Of a stretch of DNA of 13,227 bases, positions 1 to 8,678 are shown one piece after another. Numbering within the stretch: position 1 is the stretch's first letter; every line of letters begins with the position of its first letter. The stretch spans positions 1 to 13,227 of the forward strand of contig JWZX01000659.1 of NCBI GenBank assembly GCA_001275005.1, read 5' to 3'. A model generated the notes under the pieces. That model saw nothing but the letters and a program-made list of their open reading frames with translations. It was not told the origin of the DNA and did no database searches. Position numbers and translations under genes: made by a program. Source of the DNA: Chrysochromulina tobinii. Taxonomy: Eukaryota > Haptophyta > Prymnesiales > Chrysochromulinaceae.

Positions 1-1
1 G

Positions 2-316
2 GGGCTCAACGACCCCTATGCCTCCGAGGTCCCCCTCAGGCAGGTTCTTACCGGCTGGCTCCCCTCTACCCGAGGAGCCCAGTCGCAGCATCTGCGGACT
101 ACGGTGAGCGACGAACCGCAAAGAAAACGCAAAGAACCCGGGGCCGGGCCCGGGGCGCGAGGCGTGCGAAACCTTAGCGAAACCGAACGACCCGTACCCG
201 AGAATCACACTTCGACCTATCTACGCTACATAAGGGTCCTGGGAGGGTATACAGAACGCCGGTGCGTTCACAGTTTAGTCAAGTCTGTCGTGTTAACGTT
301 CACACTCCCATCGTGA
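2..316 (+). other. Open frame from the left edge, unassigned
   Basis: One plus-strand frame is open from base 2 to a TGA at 314-316, about 104 codons. It has no ATG, so if it is coding it is the 3' end of a gene that begins outside the window. The translation is Arg/Pro-rich and I recognise no family. A splice-donor-like GTGAGC starts at 104, so coding sequence could also stop at 103. In GC-rich DNA an open frame of this length is weak evidence. The region also serves as the 5' flank of the rhomboid gene, whose ATG lies four bases after the TGA. Confidence 0.15.
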
Positions 317-319
317 GTG

Positions 320-1528
320 ATGGAGTCTCGCAGGTTTGATGGCGACGGCTTCGACGGCGACGTGCAGGACGCTTCCAGCACTCGTACTCGCAGTCCTGCA
401 AGAAACCGGAGCCGAGGACCGGTGCAAATCGTGGAAAATGATGGCATTGAGGTGACACGGGTGACGCGTCCTTTGATGCCACCGCCCCGCCCCGTCTTCT
501 GCTGGCTTGCAATCTGCATGTGCACCGGCACTTTTATACTGCAGATCCAGCAGAATGGCTGGATGTTCCAGCCGTTCACGTGCCCGACAACTTGCGCCGG
601 AGCACCGTGCAATGACGATGGCAGCCCGTGTGAGGCAAATGTCATGCTCGGACCATCAGTGGCCGTGCTCGATCGCATGGGCGCGAAGAATGACCCGGCG
701 ATCTTTGAGCGGGGCGAGTGGTGGCGCGTGCTCGCGTGCAACTGGCTCCACGCCGGCTTCATTCACCTCTTGTTCAACATGGCGGCCATCTTCCAACTTG
801 GCGTGCCGCTCGAGAGAGCGTTTGGCTTCTGGCGCATCGGCACGCTCTACTTGCTTGCGGGCATCTTTGGCACGATCGTCTCGATCATCTTCATACCCCA
901 CGTGCTCTCCGTCGGCGCCTCCGCCTCCGTCTTTGGACTGGTGGGCGCTGCGTGGGCGGATGTGTTCGTCAACTTCGCCGCACGCGGCACACTGCGTGGT
1001 TCGGGCCTTTGCGGCCTTATCACCTCCACCGTGCTCAACATCTCGATCGGCCTGACTCCGTGGGTAGACAACTTCATGCACCTGGGCGGCCTCGTCGCTG
1101 GCATTGTCGTGGGCGTGTCGCTCATGGCCAGGAAGAGCTACGATCGGCACACGGGCGAGCGGCGGCACACCGCCTCGCAAGAGACGTGCGCACTCCTTGC
1201 GACCCTTCTGCTTGTCCTGCTTGCCCTCGGCGCGGCCTGCGCAGTCAGCTCCGCCGAGCTGCGCGACGAGATGCGCCGTTGCGACGTGTGCGACTACCTC
1301 AATTGCGTCGAGACGCCGTGGTGGTCGTGCTGCGTCACACAGCTGAGTGGCGCATGCCAGCTGCTCAATCGCACGCTTGAAGGCCTAGTGCAGGCCACGT
1401 GCAACATGTCCGGCGTGGCACCGTTCTCGAAGACGTGCAGGACGTCCGACGAGTGGTGCACATTCCCTGCGCATACGGACGTAAACGCGCGCGTCTATAT
1501 GTGTGGAGTCCTATGCAGCAGCTGCTAA
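320..1528 (+). CDS. Rhomboid family intramembrane serine protease
   Basis: Cuts transmembrane proteins inside the membrane; the likely site is the secretory pathway or plasma membrane. The 402-residue protein has a Ser/Arg-rich cytosolic head (1-58), TM1 near 59-76, a long loop L1 (77-142) with the conserved Trp-Arg pair (W135, R136), and about five further core helices. The catalytic set is intact: H144, H149 and N153 in TM2, G199-A-S201-A in TM4 with nucleophile S201, and H254 followed by LGG in TM6. A seventh helix (about 290-310) makes this the 6+1 secretase type. The last 82 residues carry 12 cysteines, with a C-x2-C-x4-C start that, from memory, resembles plant and algal rhomboid tails. 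The start is fixed by an in-frame TGA at 314-316. No intron is needed. The family call is firm; the substrate is unknown. A mitochondrial PARL type is unlikely because the extra helix is at the C-terminus. Confidence 0.94.
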   Translation: MESRRFDGDGFDGDVQDASSTRTRSPARNRSRGPVQIVENDGIEVTRVTRPLMPPPRPVFCWLAICMCTGTFILQIQQNGWMFQPFTCPTTCAGAPCNDDGSPCEANVMLGPSVAVLDRMGAKNDPAIFERGEWWRVLACNWLHAGFIHLLFNMAAIFQLGVPLERAFGFWRIGTLYLLAGIFGTIVSIIFIPHVLSVGASASVFGLVGAAWADVFVNFAARGTLRGSGLCGLITSTVLNISIGLTPWVDNFMHLGGLVAGIVVGVSLMARKSYDRHTGERRHTASQETCALLATLLLVLLALGAACAVSSAELRDEMRRCDVCDYLNCVETPWWSCCVTQLSGACQLLNRTLEGLVQATCNMSGVAPFSKTCRTSDEWCTFPAHTDVNARVYMCGVLCSSC

Positions 1529-1847
1529 AAATACCGAGCGAGTGGCTCAAAAAGGTCGATACCTCTTTTCGGACCGTTGACGGAGGGTGCGTAGAAAATG
1601 CAAAATCAAAATGAGGATGTTTCGACGGACGTAGGAGAGCCTGTGTGCGCTGTGCGCTGCGCTGCGCCCGGCGCGCAATTGCCGGCGTCATTGCCCGTGA
1701 TTTCTATTGTGAGACTCCTACACTGCAATCGCGGAGCGGCGCCGCAAAAACCGTCGCCGTCGGCGTTTCGTACGTAAAGCTATTTTCGATCGAAAACCCC
1801 TTGGCGATCACCGTCGGGGCATAAACTTTTGGAACGCCGACGGCACG
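1529..1847. other. Spacer between rhomboid and phosphatase genes
   Basis: About 320 bases without a convincing gene. It must hold the rhomboid 3' UTR and the phosphatase promoter and 5' UTR. An A-rich patch near 1590-1613 follows the rhomboid stop, but I see no canonical AATAAA. A run of TGCGC-type repeats lies near 1640-1675. A perfect palindrome at 1783-1796 is listed separately. Confidence 0.5.
1783..1796. promoter_or_regulatory. 14-base perfect palindrome upstream of the phosphatase
   Basis: TTTTCGATCGAAAA is its own reverse complement and ends about 50 bases before the ATG at 1848. It lies in the stretch where a core promoter or 5' UTR is expected. A dimeric regulator site is possible; nothing in the sequence names the factor. 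A nearby CGTACG palindrome (about 1769-1774) adds to the symmetry. Confidence 0.3.
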
Positions 1848-4800
1848 ATGCTGTACAAGACACTTCTCCCCGCCATCGCCGCCGTCGCGGCTGGCCAGCA
1901 GACGTGCGCTGACGTTCATGAAGCGTTCTCGGACAACTCGTAAGCGCCAGCTCTACCAAGTGCCACCCGCCCACGCGCGCGCGCGTGACTCATCGGGTTC
2001 GCTCAACATTTGTCATGCAGGTGCTGCGCGTCCAACTTGGGCAAGCAGCTCGTGAGGCCTCTGAGCGGTCCGACGGCGGAGTCCATCGCCCAGATGCCCA
2101 GCGCCTTCAATCAGTTCCTGCACATGTCGGCGAACTTCACTCTGTTCGGCTCCCAGTCCAAGTCGATCATGTCGACCTTCAAGCCGGTTGGCACCCACAC
2201 GGCGCACATCTGCGAGGCCACCGATGCCGCCTTCTCGACCACGGCCGTCGTCGCCGATGGCCAATCGGGCGACACCGACTACCCGTTCGGAAAAATCAAG
2301 GTGTTGTGCACCGTCGGCGAGTACTCGCCGGCGACCGGCTTCATGCTCGTCGGCGTGCCGGACGGCATGGGTGCGTACCTGCTCGACTCGACCACGGTCC
2401 GCATCATCTGGCAGTCCGAGTCGTACGGCACCTTCAGCACGTACGAGTCCTACCCCTTCATTGTCAACCCCAACGGCGCCTCCTTCACGGGCTCGCACGT
2501 CATGTACGTCGACTACGACCGCGCGGGCCTCGCTGACTTCATGAACAACAACGACGCGGCCGTCTCCATCGTGAAGGGCGCCGGCAACGCGGTCGAGGCC
2601 GCGTACAACCTCAAGGGCCAGCTCATTTCCAGGCGCAACGACAACGCGACCGAGAACTGCTGCTCGGCGGCGCCGCACTTCTCGAACACCAACGCCGACG
2701 GCTGCGGCTGCTGGACGACCATCAACAACGCTCGCCTGCCCTCGCGCGCCGACTGGATCATGCAGTCCCTGTGCTCTGCCCACCTCGAGGAGCGCCTCCA
2801 GTGGGGCTCGACCGGCGTCGTGGACACGCTCTTCATCACCAACGAGGAGTGGACCTCGTTCCACAACACCCCGGCCGCCCACGCTCAGGCCACGGGCATC
2901 CCGGCGCATGTCATCGACCTGGCGACCAAGAACATGTACGCCACCGGCGTCTTCACCCTCGGTGGCTTCGAGAAGATCGTCGAGGTCAACTGCGGCCACA
3001 CCGCCTACGTGTGCTTCGCCCCCTCGGGCTACAACGGCAACTTTGGCAGCTACAACAACGGGATTGCCGCGGCGAAGAACGCGCTGGGTCCGCGCCCAGA
3101 TGGCACCCCCTACGTCGACCCGGAGAACGTTCACCCCACGCGCATCTACGTCGGCGTCAAGGGCCGCAACGCGCTCGGCCAGCCCGCGACCGACTTCCTC
3201 TCGCGCAACGGCCTCGCGTACGGCAAGGTCTACGGCTTCGCGACCAACGTCGCCCAGACGACGGGCGGCCGCTACCTGGAGGACTGGCACAAGAACGTCG
3301 CGGTCGCGGGCAACACCGTTGCGGGTGGCTTCTACCCGATCGACTGGCGCTGGAACGGCACCGTCACCTCCTTCCTGCACGATGGCTCGTGGGCTTTCCA
3401 GCACAAGACCTTCGACGGCCTCTACTTTTGGAACAACGGCGGCAAAACCGCCGGCTCGACCTTCGACCGTGCCAGCTCGTGCAAGTGCGAGCACAACTCG
3501 CCCGACCCGTACGGCGGCGCGCGCGTGCTCCAGTCGTCCACCTGCGGCTACATGGGCATCTACGATTTCTCGTCCGAGGTCTTCGCGAAGCTCGAGGCCG
3601 CACGCCTCGACGGCTCCTGGTTCCCGACCCGCATCGCGACCACGTACATGGCCCTTCAGGGCGAGCGCGACGTCGTCAGCCAGATCCAGCTCGGCGGCAA
3701 GGGCAAGTATGCCAACGGCAACGATGCGCGCTACTTTATCGACTCGGCGGGCGTTGCGGCGGGCCCCGGCGGCGGGGTGACCACCTTCGTTGCCATTGAC
3801 GGCCTCGAGTGGATCGCGGCGGCGGGCACCACCAATGGCTACATCATCATCCAGGAGGACGGCGGCAACCGGATGGGCGAGCGCACCTTCATTTCTAAGG
3901 TGCGAACGGACGGCGTCCCGATGACGTACTACTTCATCGCCATGGCGGGCGGCGCTTCTAATACGCGCAATTCGGCTCGCGTGGGCGTGCCGGCCCTCAC
4001 CAACACGGCGTCGCCCACCGGGCACGAGTTCTCGGGCCTAATCGACCTTTCGGGCTTGCTCGCGCGCGACGCCTCGGGCAACTGGATCGCCAAGGCCGGC
4101 GTCGGCGCCACCAAGCGCATGGCCGAGCGCATGGTCCCCATCAACAACAAGACCATCGTCATGGGCCTGCAGTCGCACAACCTGGTCGGCGGCATCATTA
4201 GCGCCATGGCCGGCGACCGCGGTGGCCAGTTGTACGCGTACAAGCCCCAGCTCCCGCTTGTCGATGCCCCGGCGGAGAACGACTTTTTCTGCTTCTCGGG
4301 CAGGGAGTCCAGCTGCTTCGCACAGGGCGTGGCGAGCGGAGACCCGTCGACCGGCGGGTTCGTGATCTGGTCGCGTGTCGACCCTACCTGCTGCGCGTCG
4401 GCGACTTCATGCTCCGCGAAATGGGCCGTGCGCGACGCCAGCGGCACGATCGTCGCTCGCGGCGTTGCGCCAGCGTCTGCGGCCAACGACTACACTATGA
4501 ACATCGAGGTGACAGGCCTCGCCGAGGGGAGGTTCTCCTATGCCTTCGCCACGGAGGACAACCAGAGGTGCTCACGCATCGGGCAGACGCGCACGCTGAG
4601 CAACCCTCAGAGCATCAAGATCGCGCACACGTCGTGTTCCAACTTCCCGCACGGCCACTTCCACGTGTACGGCGAGATGGCACGCATGCTCGAAACGGGA
4701 GCGCTCGACGCGTGGACGCACGTCGGTGACTACATTTACGAGTACGGCGCCTCCGGCTACGCCATGGGCGGGTGGTCATTTTCCGGCCGCGATGGGACCC

Positions 4801-6135
4801 CCAACAGCACGGCGTTTTACTCACCCCCCCACGAGATCCTCCGTATCGACGACTACCGCCTCCGCCATAAGCAATACCTGACCGATCCCAACCTGATGCG
4901 GCTGCGCGCCGCTGGCGTGAACGTCGGTCAGATCGTCGACGACCATGAGACCGCCAACAACGCGTGGGCGGGCGGCGCAGAGGGCCACGGCAATGCCACC
5001 TCGTCTGTGGAGGATGGCGTCACGTGGGCTGCACGCAAGGCGGCCGGCATGCAGGCGTGGCGAGAGTACATCCCGACGCGTAAGGGTGCGCGCTCGACGG
5101 ACGGCGGCCGCACGGTGGGCTACCGCCGCTTCGCCTTTGGCGGGCTGATGGAGGTCGTCTCGATGGACACCCGCAACGGCACTGCCTTCCACCGCAATGA
5201 CGACATCTGGGCCCTGCACAACCAGAACATCTTCTTGAACGGCACCTCCTTCATCTCGCCCTTCACTGACATGACGCGCCTGCCGGGCTTCCTTGCCGTG
5301 CGGGCCCAGATGGTGGCCCTTCAAGAGGCTCGCTCGCAGTTCACGTCCGATCAGCTTTCGTACATCCTGGATACCATCCGCACCTCGACGGCGGAGAACC
5401 TCGTGCTGCTCTCGGGCACGCAATTCGTGTCGAACATGTGGGACTACGGCACCCTCACCCTTGCGGGTTCGACGTTCCAGCCTGCACTGGAGGCCGTGGC
5501 CACCCTTCCGCGCGCCTTTTCCACGCCCGCCGTCGGGGGGGCGGGCACCGCGGACCTGCTACTTTCTACTGCTGTACGGCCTCTACCGCAGCGAGGACAC
5601 GACGGCGCATGCGCAGGTGCAGCTGCAACAGATCACCGCCGCTTGCGATCTGCGGCCTCGCGGTTGCATCATCCTCTCCGGCGACGTCCACAACGGCTAC
5701 GTCAGCCAGCTGACGGCGAAGACGCGCGAGCTGACCTCGCCGTCGGTCTCCGCCGTTGGCCTGACGCAGAACTTTGTCACGACGCTCCCAAACACTAACG
5801 TGGCGACCATCCAAGGGGCCATCGCCCAGTCCCTCGCCTTCGACCGGATCAACATGCTGCAGTCGCGCGTCACGTCTCCAGCCGAGGTGACGCGCGTGCT
5901 CACCAGCGTTGGGCAGTTCGCGGGGGGCGTACCCTACGATACGATCATCGCCGCGAGCCCAACGCCCAAGGTGCCGTTCTCAGACGTCGGGCACAACGGC
6001 TTTGGCATCACGGATTGCGTGGCCGGCCAGGGCTGCTCGCTCCGCATGCGGGGCGTGCGCCTCGGGTGCCTCGCCCAGACCCCCATGCCGTCGGGGTGCG
6101 TCTTCAATGAGCTCTACTCCTCGCCCAGAGCGTAA
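1848..6135 (+). CDS. Secreted PhoX-PhoD dual-domain alkaline phosphatase
   Basis: Predicted extracellular phosphatase releasing phosphate from organic esters. Exon 1 (1848-1939) encodes a signal peptide, a short hydrophobic Leu/Ala segment after Met-Leu-Tyr-Lys with a likely cut near Ala-Gly-Gln. Exon 2 starts at 2021 and continues the frame. Residues 32 to about 780 resemble PhoX/DUF839 phosphatases: GVPDGMGAYL at 142-151, a W-Q-S-E-S-Y-G stretch after it, and QEDGGN at 642-647. Residues about 790-1401 are PhoD: an N-terminal FAQGVASGDPSTGGFVIWSR segment, then C903 in HTSCSN, D934 and Y937 in GDYIYEY, D1004 to N1011 in DDHETANN, and GDVHNGY (bases 5680-5700). These match the metal and nucleophile residues of PhoD. 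Coding needs one break: the frame shifts by one base near 5535-5541. With that allowed the protein is about 1,401 aa, roughly the two families end to end. PhoD is near certain; the PhoX assignment is moderate. Induction by phosphate starvation is expected for the family, not seen here. Confidence 0.87.
1940..2020 (+). other. GT-AG intron of the phosphatase gene (81 bases)
   Basis: The donor is C|GTAAGC at 1940 and the acceptor is TGCAG ending at 2020. Removing 81 bases joins a codon split after its second base (TC plus G gives Ser31) and links the signal-peptide exon to the 3.5 kb exon in frame. Unspliced, exon 1 would end at a TAA made by the donor itself. That the junction both supplies a signal peptide and preserves frame is good evidence, though no transcript is available. 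Confidence 0.8.
5535..5541 (+). other. Frame break at a run of seven G
   Basis: The PhoD reading frame runs to about here, and the rest of PhoD, including the GDVHNGY motif, continues in the next frame. Reading six G instead of seven would join the two. Homopolymer miscalls are common, so a sequencing or assembly error is most likely. An alternative is a GT-AG intron of 85 bases (5532-5616, donor GTCGGG, acceptor CATGCGCAG), which also gives the right shift but has a poor donor. A true disabling mutation is less likely because both sides keep well conserved motifs. Confidence 0.75.
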
Positions 6136-6856
6136 GCAAACCCAAGTTGTGCTCGATGATGGTCCCTTTTCGGCACTGTCAACCGTTGAGTGAGCAGCGC
6201 GCGTGCACGCGCCTGCAGGAGATCACCGCTTGGGCGTTGGGTGCGGGATCGGGAGGTGGGATGCGGCATAGGCCCTCCGCACGCACGCGGCCAAAATCCT
6301 CACACGTTGCAGGTCAACATTTGCGAGTGTGGAGGCGTATGCTGGGAAGCACAGTGCCCCTGTACTGGAGATTTTTCTCTCGGTCGTATGTATAGTACGG
6401 TCCGGATGAGGGGTGTTCGGTGTGACAGTGCGTCCGAAGTTGTGTGTATGAAGGTGTGTATCCGATCACGGAGACTAGGTCTGTCCGACGGTTATGTCAC
6501 TTGCGTGTGTGATCGAACCTACGTGGAAGCGCTTACCTTGTTACCTATCGATCGCCGGATCCTCCGCATGTCGGTGCGCTCCGGGGGCGGGGGCCGGGGC
6601 GGCCGCCATGACGCATGAGGTGATGGCTGATGCGTTTTAAGTTAACTGGTTTTTAAGTTGCGTTCGTGCGAAAGGCGCGACGAGCGCCGCGCGGACATGT
6701 GCCGGGCCCGGGCGAACGATCATGATTTCATGTGCGACGGTGTGGGGCCGGCCCGTCGCGGACCCGGACGCGCGCGGACCGGCCAGACGCGGGGTACATC
6801 TGTCGTTATCGATGATGTTACGCTAGTAGTTCGCTTTACAGGCTCTCTGTCTCAAG
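6136..6856. other. Convergent 3' spacer, no gene seen
   Basis: About 720 bases between the stop codons of two converging genes. It should hold both 3' UTRs. Open frames here (the longest about 6190-6618) have no recognisable domain and no likeness to known proteins. The stretch 6380-6540 is TG-rich. A small hairpin (ACGCAT 6611-6616 with ATGCGT 6630-6635) and a repeated TTTTAAGTT (6635-6643 and 6651-6659) lie near the middle. I see no tRNA, rRNA or transposase. Confidence 0.5.
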
Positions 6857-7831
6857 TTACGGCTCTGACACGGTGTCCTCGGGCACGAGCTTGACAACGC
6901 GCTCGACTGCAAAGCCAATGCCACGGCCTGAGCTCTTGCCGTAGTAGCCGCCCTCGTTGACAAAGATGGGCACGGCTGTGGGCCCAAACTCACCCTGGTA
7001 GCAGATAACCTCGCCACCAAGGGTCTCAAATAACGGGTCACCGGCGGAGATTGGGACCCAGTCACGGTCTTGACGGCTTGCGTGCACAAGAGCCGTCGGG
7101 AACCCGTCATCATCAACAGGCCATGCAATCTTGGCGTTTGAGCCGGCCGTTGCAAAGACGGAGATCGTGTCTGGTAGCGGCAAGAGCTCGCCTGCGTTGC
7201 GTCGCTCGAAGAAGGACAGTAACGAGTGAAGAACGCGCTCGGTGGACTGCACGACGTCGTGGCGCAGGACACCCTGGGGCGTTGGCCCTACCTCTATTCG
7301 CAGGCCAGCCTTTCCGATCGAGGCGAGCGAGGGCGCCTCAGGCTTGTCGAGCTCGTAGTACAGGATGTGCACATCGTCTGCGGCCATCTCGGCCTGCACA
7401 AAAGCGGCGGCTCGCAACGCCAGGGGGCACCAGCGGTCTACGATGATGGTAGCGCCCATGTTGCCCGTGGTCGTGTGCAAGTCTATGATCAGATCGCATG
7501 CGGATGCACTGCCCTTTGGTCCGAGCCGCTCGTTGAGCTCTGCCGCTCTTTTCGCTTCGGCCGTGGTCGCCGTCTCCGCGAGTCTCTCCATCGAGAAAAG
7601 GCGATTGAGGTCCTCGTCGACGTACCGCTTGTTTTCAGAAAAAGCACGCACATTAGTCAGCACCGTCTCCACCGCGAGGGACCGGTAGCTAGACAATAGG
7701 TCCGGTCTTGCTTTGAGGCGGTTGATGACGTAGACGCCGGTGTACTCGTTGCCGTGTGTGCCGCCTGTCACGACGACGCGTTGCACCTTGTGGGAGCCCG
7801 TCGTCGACTTTGACGTGCTAGTCTCGAACAT
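6857..7831 (-). CDS. ASPA: Aspartoacylase / aminoacylase-2 family deacylase
   Basis: Zinc enzyme of the succinylglutamate desuccinylase/aspartoacylase branch of M14 hydrolases; the classical reaction is N-acetyl-aspartate to acetate and aspartate in the cytosol. At 324 aa it is close to the 313 aa of the human enzyme and aligns from end to end. Visible residues: H26 and E29 in GGTHGNE and H119 in DLHTTTGN (zinc ligands), R69, then N76-R77 in DEDLNR (substrate binding), E180 in IEVGPTPQG (general base), and the VNEGGYY block near the C-terminus. Position 170, which aligns with human Arg168, is Ala. The start is set by an in-frame TAG two codons upstream (7835-7837). There is no signal peptide and no intron. 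It lies in tandem with RPA1 and converges on the phosphatase gene. The family is secure; the exact substrate is not, because of Ala170. Confidence 0.92.
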   Translation of the reverse strand: MFETSTSKSTTGSHKVQRVVVTGGTHGNEYTGVYVINRLKARPDLLSSYRSLAVETVLTNVRAFSENKRYVDEDLNRLFSMERLAETATTAEAKRAAELNERLGPKGSASACDLIIDLHTTTGNMGATIIVDRWCPLALRAAAFVQAEMAADDVHILYYELDKPEAPSLASIGKAGLRIEVGPTPQGVLRHDVVQSTERVLHSLLSFFERRNAGELLPLPDTISVFATAGSNAKIAWPVDDDGFPTALVHASRQDRDWVPISAGDPLFETLGGEVICYQGEFGPTAVPIFVNEGGYYGKSSGRGIGFAVERVVKLVPEDTVSEP

Positions 7832-7889
7832 CGACTATCCGGATACCGCTCCCGGTCCCGAGACACGGGATCAGGGAGGTCGCATCGTT

Positions 7890-7969
7890 CACGTGTGAAA
7901 TTGGTTGTTACTCAAACACCGTGAAATTCTTAAAACGGTCCCGGCACTCCCGGCACAGCGTTACTTATA
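7890..7969 (-). promoter_or_regulatory. Possible promoter elements of the aspartoacylase gene
   Basis: Read on the minus strand, a TATAAG motif lies at 7964-7969, about 135 bases before the ATG, and a CACGTG E-box/G-box lies at 7890-7895, about 60 bases before it. Between them CCCGGCAC occurs twice (7940-7947 and 7949-7956). Each motif alone is common by chance; their grouping upstream of a gene start is suggestive only. Confidence 0.25.
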
Positions 7970-8009
7970 ATGTTTGGGGGTAGGGAAATTCATGGCGAGG
8001 GTCCGGCTC

Positions 8010-8056
8010 GTTACGGCTAAGCAAGCAACTAGTTACTTGCTTGCTTGTTACGGCTA
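8010..8056. repeat. Near-palindrome flanked by 10-base direct repeats
   Basis: GTTACGGCTA occurs at 8010-8019 and again at 8047-8056. Between them, 8019-8042 is a 24-base inverted repeat centred on AACTAGTT with a single mismatched pair (C8026 against A8035). A palindrome bracketed by direct repeats has the form of a tiny insertion with a target duplication, but a chance or regulatory structure is equally possible. Confidence 0.4.
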
Positions 8057-8134
8057 GCCTGCTGTCTTTGCTTCTTCGTTCTTGCTGGTCGATCGTCGAA
8101 GTAATAAATATTGAAATTAGACATTAATTTCAGA

Positions 8135-8162
8135 AATAGGACGGGCAGTGAATAGGACGGGC
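8135..8162 (+). repeat. 12-base direct repeat AATAGGACGGGC
   Basis: Exact copies at 8135-8146 and 8151-8162, 16 bases apart start to start. They sit at the edge of the AT-rich island. Function unknown. Confidence 0.5.
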
Positions 8163-8490
8163 CGCACCATGTGACCACAAACTCGAGTCTCTACGGTACA
8201 GGTGCGAGAGTCGAGTGGCGAGCCCCGGTCGCGGTCGTCGATGGAAAGCCGTCACGCGTCAGCGCACCATTTGCTCTGTTCTCTGGTAGTACCACCTGTG
8301 GTAGCACAGGGCAAGCTCCGTGCCGAACGAACGCGCCGAGCTCGCCGGTGCGCCTGCCCGCGCCGCCAGCACCCTCTCGCATGCCCACTAGACCGTAAAT
8401 CACCCTGCCTCCGTGGGCACGGGTCTGCTCCACTCCCGCAGCGATGCCTCCCTGTGCATGCCAACACACTGTCTGCCCACGCCATGCCTC

Positions 8491-8523
8491 CTCGCGCCCA
8501 GCCTCGCGCCCAGCCTCGCGCCC
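8491..8523 (+). repeat. Short 12-base tandem repeat
   Basis: The unit CTCGCGCCCAGC is present in two full copies (8491-8502, 8503-8514) and a partial third (8515-8523). It creates repeated Arg/Ala/Trp dipeptides in the spurious frames here and looks like a minisatellite seed. Confidence 0.55.
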
Positions 8524-8678
8524 TCCACGCGCAGGCGCCACTCCACTGCTGCCGATTTCCGCGGCTGCCTGCGTCCATCGCCCTCGAAAGCCCTCGCGCG
8601 AGCAGCCCTGGCTGGCCGCGATGCTTGCCGCGCTGGCCTCGTGCCATCGCCTGGTTGTCGGCGACACGCGTGCCAGCT

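Larger units (their letters stand above)
7970..8678. other. Spacer between RPA1 and aspartoacylase genes
   Basis: About 700 bases covering the RPA1 3' flank and the distal upstream region of the aspartoacylase gene. It is mixed in composition: an AT-rich island at about 8099-8138 sits between GC-rich DNA. Open frames in 8170-8760 occur in nearly every frame and have low-complexity Arg/Ala/Pro products, so I treat them as non-coding. Several short repeats and a palindrome are listed separately. No RNA gene or transposase is visible. Confidence 0.45.

Noticed and set aside
1-82. Minus-strand ATG frame running off the left edge, with a GTAAGA donor-like site
   Set aside because: Too short, no recognisable protein, and equally open frames exist on the plus strand.
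2013-4025. A 670-codon open frame on the minus strand opposite the phosphatase
   Set aside because: Its product is low-complexity Arg/Val/Ala/Gly with no domain, and it mirrors a strongly coding plus strand. Antisense frames stay open easily in GC-rich genes.
6190-6618. A 142-codon plus-strand frame in the convergent spacer
   Set aside because: No recognisable domain, mixed Cys/Arg composition, and it sits in the expected 3' UTRs of two converging genes.
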